Assembly (NCBI GenBank): GCA_008692225.1
Contig: VICG01000002.1
Coordinates: 3,615,501-3,679,500, forward strand
DNA: 64,000 bases
DNA from: Monilinia fructicola
Taxonomy: Eukaryota > Ascomycota > Leotiomycetes > Helotiales > Sclerotiniaceae
Reading direction: 5' to 3'
In this document: piece by piece, positions 31,581 through 43,084 of the stretch
Position numbering within the stretch: the first letter of the stretch is position 1
Layout: every line of letters begins with the position of its first letter
Translations under genes and position numbers: made by a program
The notes under the pieces: model-generated
Seen by the model: only the letters and a program-made list of their open reading frames with translations
What the model was told of the DNA's origin: nothing
Database searches by the model: none

Positions 31581-34500
31581 GTCGATCTTTCAAAAGACCG
31601 GGCGGTAGTACAGTATTAATCTGGGGAACAAGCTTTTGATCCGAGTCGTTAACGTTAACGTTAAGGTTATAGTTCTAATTTAAGATTTGAAGTGCCGGTA
31701 AGGTTAACTGTGTGTTCACTCGGTAGATGAAGGGGGTTTTCAAGGACATTGATGATTGCTTGTATAGTGCCCAAGTTGTGGTCCTGGATACCTAAAGTAT
31801 ATGACGATGCCAGGCAATGCAATGCGGAAAGGATCGTGTCATGCAATGTACTGTCCAGTAACCTTAATATAATATAGTGCAATGATGAAATGCAATGCAA
31901 TGCAAATCGGGGAAGCAAACGGAAAAGGTCCAAAAAAAAGAGAGAAAAGATAGTCGGGATCGTTGCGGGCAATGCGGAGACGAAAAGGTAAGGAAAAGGT
32001 AACGAAAAGGTAAGAGGGTGGAATTATTAATCAGCGTTAGATGTTTGTTTGAATACTAGTATTTAATAGGGATTATAAGGTTAATATAAGGATGCAATGA
32101 TATATCCAATGTAGGAAGAATAGGAAGAGTAGGAGGAACAGGAGGAACCTGAATAGGAGAAATAGGAGGTACTCGAGTAGGTAGGTAGGGAGGTAGGTAG
32201 GTAAGTAGGTAAGTAGGTAGTCTTAGGTCAATCTTCAATCTTCAATCTTCAATCTTGAGTCCTAAGTCTTGATAACATACAGTAACCTTGGAATCTTGGA
32301 ATTGACTTTACACCTTAATCAGCTTCCTTACTCCTTACCATGAGCTTCCATTGCCTCACCGTCCCGTAATAATATATCATTGGTCCGTCTTTCATCATCA
32401 ATTTATCAGCAAATTTTGCCGAGTACTCCATACATGTAACCTCACTCCGTAGAGATCCTCTTCCATTTTTTGGTGGATTCAGTCACCTGCAATACTGACT
32501 GGCTGTACGTCCTCCGTACGGTATCTGTATGGATTCAATAATGTCGATGACGGACGGACCAATGATACTGTATCTTCCATCTTGTTGCGACCAGGGCAAC
32601 CTGAACCAATTGCGATCTTACCCACCGTGGACGTACCAGAGTACTGAATGGAGTCGTTTCTGTCTGTACACTGTACAGACTACAGAGTAAGGACGGACGG
32701 AGTAGCATCGGAGCAGAAATCGCAGGGGACCGTTCCGCAGTATCCGCTCCGCACCAATTTGACGCCATCCCGTTCCGCAATAAGGTTACTGTACGGAGTA
32801 CTAGTGGATGAATAATCACCGGCAGCGGGATGTTGATAAGCTTTATATTGGCCTTAGAAGGTTAGAGCGACCTGTACTTGGTAGATTACCTGCTGTAGGT
32901 AGTTGTACCCCCGTGAGAATACTGTAGGAAAAGCAGGAAGGGCAAGGCGAAAGAAGGGACGGCAAGGGCCAACGCAAGCCAACGCAAGCCAACGCAAGCC
33001 AACGCCAGGAAAGAGAGAAAGAAATGCAGAACACAAGTAGCTGGAGATCTAGAGAGATTCGACTCTTCCATATTATATATTCTATAGCCTTCCTAGTTAC
33101 TACATACTCGAGTACGTATACTTGGTATCCTTACACTTGTTGATATCCGTCTGCTTATCGTACGTATTCTTTCCAGATCCCTCCTGGATGATAAAATCTG
33201 GACCAAACCTTGAGGACAAGATGAATTTGTCGATTGGAGAGATGCATAATCGATGCTAGAACGTCTCTAGCATCCATATCTCTATCATTCCATCATCATG
33301 AATCAACCAAAGCACAGCACAACCAATCAGTTCTACTACTCGAGTAGTAGAATCCTATCATGATAATTCTCGTACCCAAGGAATTCGAGGTCACCGATAA
33401 TTATTAAACGAACATGTCTGAACGCAACCCCCTCTGCGAATTCCACCATTACAACATCAATTCCATCCACGAGAATAATCCAACCACACATCATCACCTT
33501 CCACAGAAAGCCCTTCCAGATTCCAAACCTTGACACCGGCTAACCAGATCAATGCTTCCTTCCACTCGAGAATATGATCCCGCGCGCACATTTCCACACA
33601 ATCATCAAAAGATCCCTACATCCGCACAACAAATGAGGAACTTTCCAAAATCCTCCAAGCCTTCGACGAATCCACCTTTGGACCCTTGGCCTGTGCCCGC
33701 TCTAACTATCATCTCGATAATATCTGTGCCGGAGCTCGATATACAATCTGAGAGGACGAGTTCCAAAGTTGAAGCCGTGGGCAGTGAAATTCCAACTCAA
33801 CTCAACTCAACTCAATTCAACACACCTGGGCAAGCTTTTAAATCTTTTCCCCTTATGGGGGGTTACAGCTAGGAACAACTAGACCGTACAACGACCTACA
33901 AAACCCAATCAGATCAGATCTCCCACCCAAAACGTCTCGAAAGTCTCATCACCTCCTCCCCATCCTCCCTGCCCATCCTCCCTGCCCATCCTCCCATCCT
34001 CGTTTTGCCCAACGAAATCAAGCTCAAGAGTCAAGCCCCAATCTCCATCTCCAATCTTATATCTACACATAAACATAAAACCCTGACCAAAATCCCCAAC
34101 TCCCAGAACCGATTGTCGCTTTACATCTTTCACGGCAAATGGATTGATTCAGAAAAGTTGGGAAAGAATAGGGACTTACTGATTCAGCATTGCTACTTGA
34201 TACTTACTAGGTCGTGAATGAGTGTCCTACTTCTCTGTTTGCTTCAGTCACACAATAATTCAAGCATGGATCAATCATTTGACTACAGGGTTTTTATTAA
34301 TTATACTCTACAGCGCTGTTTCCTAGCTGATTTCTCAAGCCAGCTTTGATACTGAAGTAAGAAGTGCCAAGGTAGTCGAAGGACCAAACAGCGGATATTG
34401 CTCAAATCTCCCATACGCCACCGCCATCAGCTTTCCTGATCTCATACTATGCCATGCTACCTAACGACCCAAGTAAACGCCCTTCAATGCCCATTTACCA

Positions 34501-34641
34501 TACTCTGTGCCATGCATATTGAAGATGCACTGTACATTACTTAGAAATCTAAGCAAGAAATCTTGAGGACGAAATTTGTAAGGTATTCCCTCAAACAAAG
34601 AAAACAGAAAAGCCTCCCTATTAAACTCCCATCGTAACGTT
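31581..34641. other. Long spacer, low-complexity, no confident gene
   Basis: The block includes GTTAACGTTAAC near 31651, AATGC-rich runs near 31860-31900 and GTAGGTAGG runs near 32175-32220. Four copies of a 10-mer (AACGCAAGCC) lie at 32971-33006, with a perfect 22 bp palindrome at 33331-33352. Between 33400 and 34210 several overlapping short ORFs exist on both strands (for example the 106-codon ORF at 33552-33872). No frame keeps a protein-like pattern, so a decayed gene or plain non-coding DNA are both possible. The last 300 bp is the 3' flank of RAD16. Confidence 0.5.
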
Positions 34642-37600
34642 TTAATTTCCCCTAAAAAGAAATTGCATGTCTTCGGGCGTGAGATTCTCCATCGCACTCT
34701 CGTCAGCACCGATGGTACCATGAATCATGTTCGCCTTTTTCTCTTGTAACAAAACCATTCTACTCTCCACACTATCTTCGATGCATAATCTGGTGATACT
34801 GCATGGTCTAGCTTGTCCAATTCTATGACATCTATCCGCACTTTGCCACTCTGCTGCTGGATTCCACCATGGGTCGACAATGAATACTTTGTTGGCTTCC
34901 GTGAGGTTGAGTGCGACACCACCAGCTTTTAAGGAAACGAGGAAACATTCAACATTGACATCCGTCATGAAGTGATTAATCGAAGCTTGGCGTTGAGCCG
35001 GTGTCATGGAACCATCGAGCATGACGGTTGTAATGCCTGCACGACGAAGACGCCATTCGACGAGTTGGAGCATGGTAGTGAATTGAGAAAAGATGATAGA
35101 CTTGGTGGAGGAGTTCTTGGATCTAAGTTGATAAAGATCATGCACCAAAGCTTCAATCTTTGATGAGGAGGTCCAGTTCTCCATCTTGATTCGATTGATG
35201 ATGGAGGATTTCTTCACTTGTACTTCATCTTGTTCAAATTCAGGTTGCTCAAGATCAATGGCCAAGGGAATGTGGCATCGAGGACAATCAGGGGAGTCTG
35301 ATGGGTTAGTAATTGACTGTCAAGAGGACAAGGACAACATACCAGAAGATCGCAAATAATTCTTAGCACATTCCCGACAGAAGTCATGACGGCAAGCTGA
35401 TCTAATAGCTTCTTCTGCAGTTTCATCACAAATACAACAAACAAGAATATTTTGACCACCTTCACCATTCTTCTTCAAGATCAAGTCAGGATGATCAGCG
35501 ACTTGACGCATCTGCATGATAAGACCAAAGATGTTGGCGTAATTGTTGAGCAAGACACCTTGAGCAACATATGTTTCGAATTTTCGAGCACCATTATTCA
35601 TGATACTACCAGCGAAATCATTCTCTTCTTCGCCGAAGAATTGACGATCGACATAAATTTCCTTCGCTGGGAGCTCCATGGAAGAAGAATGATCACGCTT
35701 GACACGACGAAGCATAAATCTATCGGTCAAGATTCGAAGCTTTCGGAATGCCTCTTTTCCAGGACCATTGTTGCCAAATTTCTGAATTGGATTGAGCAAC
35801 TCTTGGTTGAAGACGGAGACATGCTGCATGCCACCGTGTTTGCAACTTGCGCAGCGATTTTCACTATTCATATTCCATTCGAGAGTTGAACAAGGGCATT
35901 GTTTGCAGAAATAACATGTGAAAGGTTGAATATCAAGGAATCGAACGAGTGAGAAAAATTCACCAATACGATTTTGTAAAGGTGTTCCCGACAAGCACCA
36001 TTTATGGTTTGCCTTGAGCGCGAAGCATGCCTTTGCAGAACCAGAACCTCGTTGCTGATAAACTGTTAGTCCAGAACAATTAGTGCAGAAGGTTTCATCT
36101 TACCTTGATGCTATGTGCCTCGTCAAGAATGACTCGATGAAAATGGATCTGATGAATTTGGCTCCTTTCCTTATTCATTCTACCACTCGTGCGCGACTTG
36201 AAGCCTTTCTCTTGCTTTCGGTACATGGATTCCAAAGTGTTGTATGACAAGAGGATAACGTTGAACTTCTTTAATTCTTGAGCAGTGATGCCCTTTGCTT
36301 TAGCATTGCTGCCGTGAAAGACGAAGGTTTTCAAGGTGCCATCTGTATAATCCGCAATCTCTTGCTGCCATTGCATAAGAGCAACTGGTGGAACCAAGAC
36401 AAGTGAAGGTTGCTTGGCAGGGAAGTCAGACATGATCAAAGAGACGGCTTGAATAGTCTTTCCCATGCCCATTTCATCTCCTAATAAACCTCCACCCCAA
36501 GCAGTCTTTTCCATTGCTCTCATCCATCCAACACCTTGGAGTTGGAATGGCTTGAGTTCACGATTAATGTTTGTTGGCTGTTCAATTTTACAGTCTCCAA
36601 TCTTGGGGAGATTCTCCAATTCCTTCCACATTGTATGAAGTTCAGGATGGTATCGCTCCAAACGCTGACGTTCTTTGCGTGCTCGTCGAGTAGCTCTGTC
36701 TTCCAGAAGACTCATCAGTTGACGACTGTTAGGAGCAGGTGCGGTTCTTGGAGTGCCATCGGCGCTGGAACCGTCATCACCAGATGTATCTGAATCTGTA
36801 CCACTTCCAAGCACAGAATCTTCATCCGTATCAAATGTGCTTTCTTCTTGGCTAGGAGATAGAAGATCTGCATGAACAGATCTAACTTGAGATTCATTTG
36901 TGTCCTCGGACTTGAGTTGGGGAACGGCTGGCTTGGCATTTTGTTTGGTTGAGCTCTTGCGTGCTGATGCTGCCTTGATAGATGCTTGGAAACTTTGAGA
37001 GTGCTTTTCAATAACTTTTTGAAGACGACCGGATCCTTTCTTGGAAGAACTCGGTCGGATAGGTTTTTGTTCAGCAAAATCAGAATCAGAGTCAATGACA
37101 ACAAAATCATCATCGTCATCATCATCTTCAAGATCTAAAACGGCTTTTCTTCGATTTGGAGTTTTGAAGTTGACAGCATTGGAAGTACTTGAGAGTTCAA
37201 CTTTAGGCTCAACCTTCGCCTTCTTCACCACATGTGATGGCTTAGGACGGGAAGAATCATCGTCATAGTCATCATCGTCGTCATCGTCGCTAAAATCTGC
37301 ATTGAAAGTCAACTTACTCGACTGAACATTGCGTGAAGCTGTTCGTGAACCAAGTGAAGAGGGAGCTCCTGGGGAAGCTGATGTTGCATATTCCTGTTCT
37401 TGCATGGAACGAGCCAGTTGAGCGTCTGGTGTATTATCATCATCCAGGTCCTCATCCTCAAATTCGGCAAAACTTTCGCTTGTTCGTGGGATTGAGAGAG
37501 TACATGCTGCTTTCAAGTGCTCTGGCTCGTGCAATGATACCGGCAGAATTACTTTGGATTGGATTCGTATTTTGGGACTGGCCTCTACGTGTAGAGACTG

Positions 37601-38213
37601 TTGCAGTTGGAGGTGGCACAGGAGGTTTCGTAGAGGCAGGAGTTGCAACACCACTAGTCTCTGGCGTAGAATAGTCACTTGCTTCAACATTGTCGTTACT
37701 GGCAGAAACAGAGGAAAGAGTTTCGATGGATGCCGCAGATTTTCCTTTTCCTATTCCTTTCTCTGAAGACTTCTTTGCACTTAGATATTCACCAATCCTT
37801 GAAGGGGATGGAAGATCTGATAAGGAATCATTATCACTATCGGCAATAGTAAAATCTTTAAGTGCTGATTGTGATTTTGATTGAAATGCGGGAGAGGAGA
37901 GTTCATCAAGCTCTAGATCGGAAACTTGTTTGACAGCTGAATTTCACCAGAAGTTAATAAAAAGGGCACAGATAGAGATTTATGGATTGTGGAATTAGGA
38001 AAGAACTGTATTGTTGGAAAGAACTACCGCTACCGCTACCTCCATCTCGACATATACAAAACATGAAATAGAATAGGATTGAGGTAGAAAGTTGGGGAAG
38101 AACTTACCAGACAATCTAGAACCTGGCAGACTACCTTTGTCGCCACCACCGCCATTCTTTCCTGAATCTGCAACTTTCTTTGGTCTGCCTCTTGGTCTAC
38201 CAGTTGGTGCCAT
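34642..38213 (-). CDS. RAD16: RAD16, SNF2-family ATPase with embedded RING finger (global-genome NER)
   Basis: Four exons: 38213-38108, 37936-36104, 36054-35343 and 35297-34642. Key parts are an AT-hook-like GRPRGRPKK start and a long acidic/serine-rich N-terminal third. Walker [10 protein letters not shown] lies near residue 520 and the DEAH box near 642. A RING of the form CCICDE...CRHDFCREC...CPRCH lies near 850-890, split by the last intron. Helicase C carries [13 protein letters not shown] near 1045. Yeast Rad16 works with Rad7 in global-genome nucleotide excision repair of non-transcribed DNA and as a ubiquitin ligase component. One frame break is inferred at 37478-37487 (extra A before [12 protein letters not shown]); correcting it gives 1101 residues with all exons in phase. 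It is head to head with RAD7. Confidence 0.95.
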
Positions 38214-39905
38214 GGTGAATTGATATCAAAAATCCAAAGAATAATGGTGTGCGTAATAGAAAAATAACAAAGTCGATCTGATTATGAAAGAGGGGGTTTT
38301 CTGAATAGATGATGGATGACTGAGTCCGACTGTTGATCAGGTTGCTTGTTTATCGGTCGGATGAAAGAAAGAATAGAAGAATTAAAATAGAAAGAAAGAA
38401 AGGATCAACCAATCTATGAGATTAAAAGAAAGATATCTCAAGATCGATTATGAATGTATTTGGAATATCATAAAGTGATTGTGAAAGAGAAGGCAGAGAG
38501 GCAGAGAGGGCAGAGAAGAGGCTGATGTTGATGTTGATGTTGTGGTTGTGGTTGTGGTTGAAGATGATCGGATAGAACTCTCATCAATATTGAATCTCAA
38601 TTGTGAATCCGTCTCAAGAACAAGTCTTCAGCCTAAGCCTTAAGCCTTATTCATACAGCACTGTCAGAAGCCAATAAAGCGAAAGAAAGCAAAACCACCG
38701 ACTGGCCAAATTGGTAGTTGCAAGGATTATCAAGGCGGGGATGAAAGAAAGACCTGAACAAGACAAAAGTGAATGTGAATGTATTGAATTAAATTAAATT
38801 GAATTGAATTGAATTGAATTGAATTGGATGGAATGGAATGGAATAGAAGGGAATTCTCATCAAAAAGAAAAGAAAACAATGTATGAAGTTATTCACAAAT
38901 CACTTTATGGTCAATCACAGGAACCATTGAGAGATGAGATGATGAAAGTTCCTCATACCTCCAGCTATGATTTGAAAAGAGTTTTACTGAAAATGAAAAA
39001 GATGTCCAACTCTCTCGCATATCAAATATTGCCACCTCCTGCTCTCATTAGTGATAAAATTCCAAAGAACGTCATTCGTCAGATAAGATAAAAAAACGCG
39101 CTCGATAATAAAATGAAACGCCAAGTCACGTGGGATATTAGGCAGCAGTGTACCCACCTAGGTAGGTACTTTCCAATTGGTGGAATTCCTTGCGATCTAA
39201 TTAATTGATTAGATAATGATCAGAGATTTTCGATCTTAAATCGCGATTCGGAAGGATCCATGGATGGATCCCGGTAGAACTAGCCGGGTCTACTAGTAGT
39301 CTCCACGGCTCGTACTGATAGGTAAGGCTACCAAACTTGTACTTGTATTGATCCAACCTTGGAAGTAATTATCAGTTATATCATGACTGATACGCGTGAA
39401 CAACTGAACAATTGAACAACTGAACAACCGAACAACTGATACAACGATGAAAAGAACTAATTAAGTGATCAGATTAATTATATGGGAGGCAAATCCCAAA
39501 ACAAGAGAAAGAGAGAAAGAGATATTAGAACACTTTCAACATGATATAAGACAAAACGAAACAAACAAACAACAGAACAACAGAGCAGAACGACCAAACC
39601 AAATTGAAGCTATTCGCATTCATTTGGTTCATTCTCCTCATTCCCTCTCAATCCCTTTCATTATACAGCAACGTCCAAGTCTCGGACAAAAGAGAGAAGA
39701 GAGATAGTTATTATATAACCTTACCATATGATATAATTCACATGTTTCGCACCCCGTGCCTATTGGGTAAACTAACAAAGGTCAATCTCAATCAACAGCT
39801 AGTTCTATCACCAAACCAGACCAATCCGATACAAAGTCTTGGGTCAATTGATGTTTATCGGATTCTCCAATTTGTGAATAACCTCACATCAACATTGATC
39901 ATAAA
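38214..39905. promoter_or_regulatory. Shared RAD16-RAD7 intergenic region
   Basis: About 1.7 kb separates the two start codons. It holds a (GTTGAT/GTTGTG)n tract near 38527-38562, a (GAATT)n pentamer near 38790-38825, CACGTG at 39127-39132, ACCTAGGTA at 39156-39164 and ATCCATGGAT at 39256-39265. The short ORFs at 38819-39091 and 39465-39957 show no domain-like pattern. Promoters of both repair genes must lie here. Co-regulation is inferred from the arrangement only. Confidence 0.5.
39127..39132. promoter_or_regulatory. CACGTG E-box between RAD16 and RAD7
   Basis: The palindromic CACGTG (context agtCACGTGgga) lies 0.9 kb from the RAD16 start and 0.8 kb from the RAD7 start. It is a candidate bHLH site; function is inferred only from the motif. 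Confidence 0.3.
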
Positions 39906-42089
39906 ATGTTTGTACTTCCAAGGTTCCATCTTATACCATTTATCTTACTACCATTAATAATTACTATCTGCATCTTCAATTTGCCATCTGCTAATTATCA
40001 TTCTATCATAGGAATCCTCCACCTCCGCCCCCTCCACCCAATGGTACAAATGCGCCAGCACCAAGAAGATCTATTCGTGGACCGTGAGATCTCCTCATTT
40101 CCTTCCAGTCAACCATGAATCCGATCAATTATACTAATAATATCATAGGCAATCCGCATTGACTGACTTTCTTTCCGTAAGATACCAATCCAAATAACAC
40201 CTCACAATTGTGTCTATACATTACTGACCATCTGCACAGTCTCATAACATCAGTGCCAACCAAATTCGTCAAGATGCAAATGCGCGTCGAGCTGCTGCCC
40301 TTGCCTCACAACAGGCTGCTGCGACCAATAGGGATGGAGACAGAGACCAAAACGACGAGGAAGCAACATCTGCTGCGACAGAAGTTGCTACACGGACGAC
40401 CCGTTCTTCTCGCCGCCGAAACGAGAGTGAAGGGCAAATGAACAAGAGAAAGAAGGATGAAGAGGTATGGCAGAAACCTAATCTGGCTTATCTGAGCATA
40501 AAAGATTGACATCTTTCTAGAAAGCAATCTCCAAAATTAAAGCTTCCAAACAGTTCCAGCGTCGAAAGGCATATGGGTCGGATGAAGATATCTCGGATGA
40601 AGATGAAGCTGCTCTTCGCTTGTTCAACGAAAGAATGGCTCCTTTACCCAATCAAATGGATAACTGTGAGATTTGTGAGAAAAGGTTTACAGTCACAGCA
40701 TATACTCGAGCTGGTCCAGATGGGGGTCTTCTTTGCCCGCAGTGTACAAAAGAAATAAACCAGGAAGAAGGGAGAGCGAAGAAGAGACGAAAGACTGAAG
40801 TGGGTTCTCAAAGAAGAAAGATTCAGAGTAATCTTCTCGACGGTGTGTACCCAGGTGCAAAGAACTTGGTGACATTATGCATTGAGACTTTGGCCAAGAA
40901 CGTTGATATGGCCGATGACTTGGGAGATTTACCAGAAACACTGATGGATAGGTTGTCAGCTATACTCTCCAAGAGACGTCTTTTGCGTTCCAATACTTTA
41001 AATTTGTTCCTTCAGAATGGTCGAGAAGTCATCACCATCTACGAAGGGGCATACCTAAATTCTGATGATTATATTCGAATTTTCCAAGTCGTACCAACCA
41101 TCAAATCACTACGTCTTCGATCTGGGATACAATTCAAAGACAAAGTAATGGATCACCTTCTTGCAACTACCATCAAACTTGAGAACCTCAGCTTGTCTGG
41201 TAGCAATCTCATCAGTGATGAGTATTGGAACCGTTATTTCATGGAGAAAGGCTCACATCTTAAATCCTTCAAAGTTTACCACACGGATGGTCAATTTGGT
41301 GATGATCAGGTCGAAATGATCGCAAACAATTGTTCACAACTCACCCGTCTCAAAATCTCTCATAATCAAAAAGTTACGGATGCAGGAATATCTCACATCT
41401 CACGCATCTCCACTCTCCAACATCTGGGGCTCGAAATTGAAAAGACCAAAAGTTCCACTCCTTATATTCAAATACTTGATAGTATTGGACCACAACTTCG
41501 AACTCTTTCCCTTGGTCGTGTCCACAAGATAGATAATTCGGTTCTAAATGCTATCCATGACAACTGTCAAAACATCAACAAATTGCGCATCACCGATAAC
41601 GGTGTCATGACCGACGTAGGTTTTGCACACCTTTTCACCAATTGGCTTAATCCACCTCTATCCTTCATCGACCTCTCCAAGAACCGCCATATCGATGCCG
41701 CCGTCCCCCGTGATAATCCAGATAATATCGGTCTCTGCTCCCTCGGTTTTGAAGCCCTAATGAAACATTCAAGCACCACACTCCGCTACCTAGACATCAA
41801 TTCCTGTCGACACATCTCTCTACAAAGTTTCGAGAGCGCCTTCTCGGCCGAGAAAATATACCCAGAATTACAGGAAATGAACATTAGCTTTTGTCAGGAA
41901 GTCAATGATTTTATTGTTGGTAGTATCTTCAGAACATGTCCAAAGCTGAAGAAGTTGATTATATTCGGAGACTTCAAGGTTAAGGATGTGAGGGTTCCTA
42001 AGGGAAAGATTCTCATTGGAATGCCGAATGCGATGGGGATGCAGATTGAGGGCACTGAAGCAAATGAGGAAGAGGGTAGGAGCATTTAG
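39906..42089 (+). CDS. RAD7: RAD7, leucine-rich-repeat partner of RAD16 in GG-NER
   Basis: Five exons: 39906-39922, 40012-40083, 40149-40176, 40240-40464 and 40521-42089, with 636 residues and an intact frame. The N-terminus has a proline run, then RRSIRGPQSALTDFL and SHNISANQIR, typical of fungal Rad7. A C4 zinc motif follows at residues 163-189 (CEIC, then 19 residues, then CPQC). The C-terminal 400 residues form leucine-rich repeats of the F-box/AMN1 type (LKISHNQKVTDAGISHIS, LRITDNGVMTDVGFAHLF, LDINSCRHISLQSF). In yeast, Rad7 and Rad16 form the complex that recognises damage in silent chromatin. The first exon is the least certain part, since its donor (GTTCCA) is weak. It is divergent from RAD16. 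Confidence 0.93.
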
Positions 42090-43084
42090 TAGAGGTTACA
42101 GCGTTGATCATATGGATTGGAAGGATGGTTAGTCTATCACGATGACTGGATTCATGCTGTTTCATCAAATGGCTAAATACGGATGCCCGGCGTGATATGG
42201 ATGGTTAATTAGGAGAATCTCTGACTCATTCACACGCCTATGTTTTTGCAATAGCGCATACCCATTCTTTGTAACTACAAGGCAAAATGAATCAAATGTA
42301 GAACTCACACTTGATATCTTCAGTTCATCAAGTCCTAGCCCTATGATTTCAGCAGTGATTCCAGAGCTCATCTCATCTCATCTCATCATAGGTGTGCAAG
42401 AACTAGCCTAGCCTAGCCGTTCTAGGTACATCCATGATACAAATACAATCAACAAAAATCCCCACACTACCTGGTACTGCGCGTCTGGATATGATACAAC
42501 GTGATGCAGTCTCCGTAGAGGAAACTTGTATCTGTACTTTTCTTCAAACACAATGTAGAGAAATAATACCTTTCTATCTATCTATGCACCTGCCTATCCA
42601 CCTACCTACCTGACTTGATAGGCAGCATGAAATGGGATATTGGTATTGGTATTGGTATTTATATGTATATCTATATCTGTAGCCCAGATACCACAACACT
42701 GGGGGTTGCTATTTGTTATCTTTTAGGACGTTATTATTTTTCGCGTCTGATAGATAGATGGTTGGTGGGTGGATGGGTGGGTGGTGGAGATGGTATGGTA
42801 TGGTATTGTATGGCATGATGAATATGGAAATATGAATGGTATGAATGAGATGTTCAATACTTGATTTGAGATTTATGGATTGAGTATTTTATTTTATTTT
42901 GAGAAATCAGGAAGGTTATGATGATGTCTAGGTAGGGAGGGAGAGAGGGAGGTAGATAGGTATCTATTGACCAACGTATATTTCTACTTTTCTTTTCTTT
43001 TCTTTTTGTTGATGAAAAAGGAATCTTTTTTCTTCCATTTATTGAGTTGGGTGGGTGAGTGGATGGATAGATAGATGGAAGCAA
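42090..43084. other. Spacer between RAD7 and the M16 protease gene (convergent)
   Basis: No gene is seen. The DNA carries short simple repeats (TATTGGTATTGG near 42639, GGTGGGTGG near 42765, TATGGTATGG near 42790, TCTTTTCTTT near 42990). It should hold the 3' UTRs of both flanking genes. Confidence 0.5.

Noticed and set aside
31651..31672. Telomere-like or replication-origin repeat (GTTAAC repeats)
   Set aside because: Only two to three units are present and they do not match a fungal telomere repeat.
32843..33071. Leu/Ala/Cys-rich minus-strand ORFs (LALACVGLRW)
   Set aside because: They read through four copies of a 10-bp repeat and have no homologue-like pattern.
33336..34217. A possible gene between the spacer palindrome and RAD16
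   Set aside because: Several overlapping ORFs on both strands exist, but none holds a consistent protein-like pattern or splice structure.
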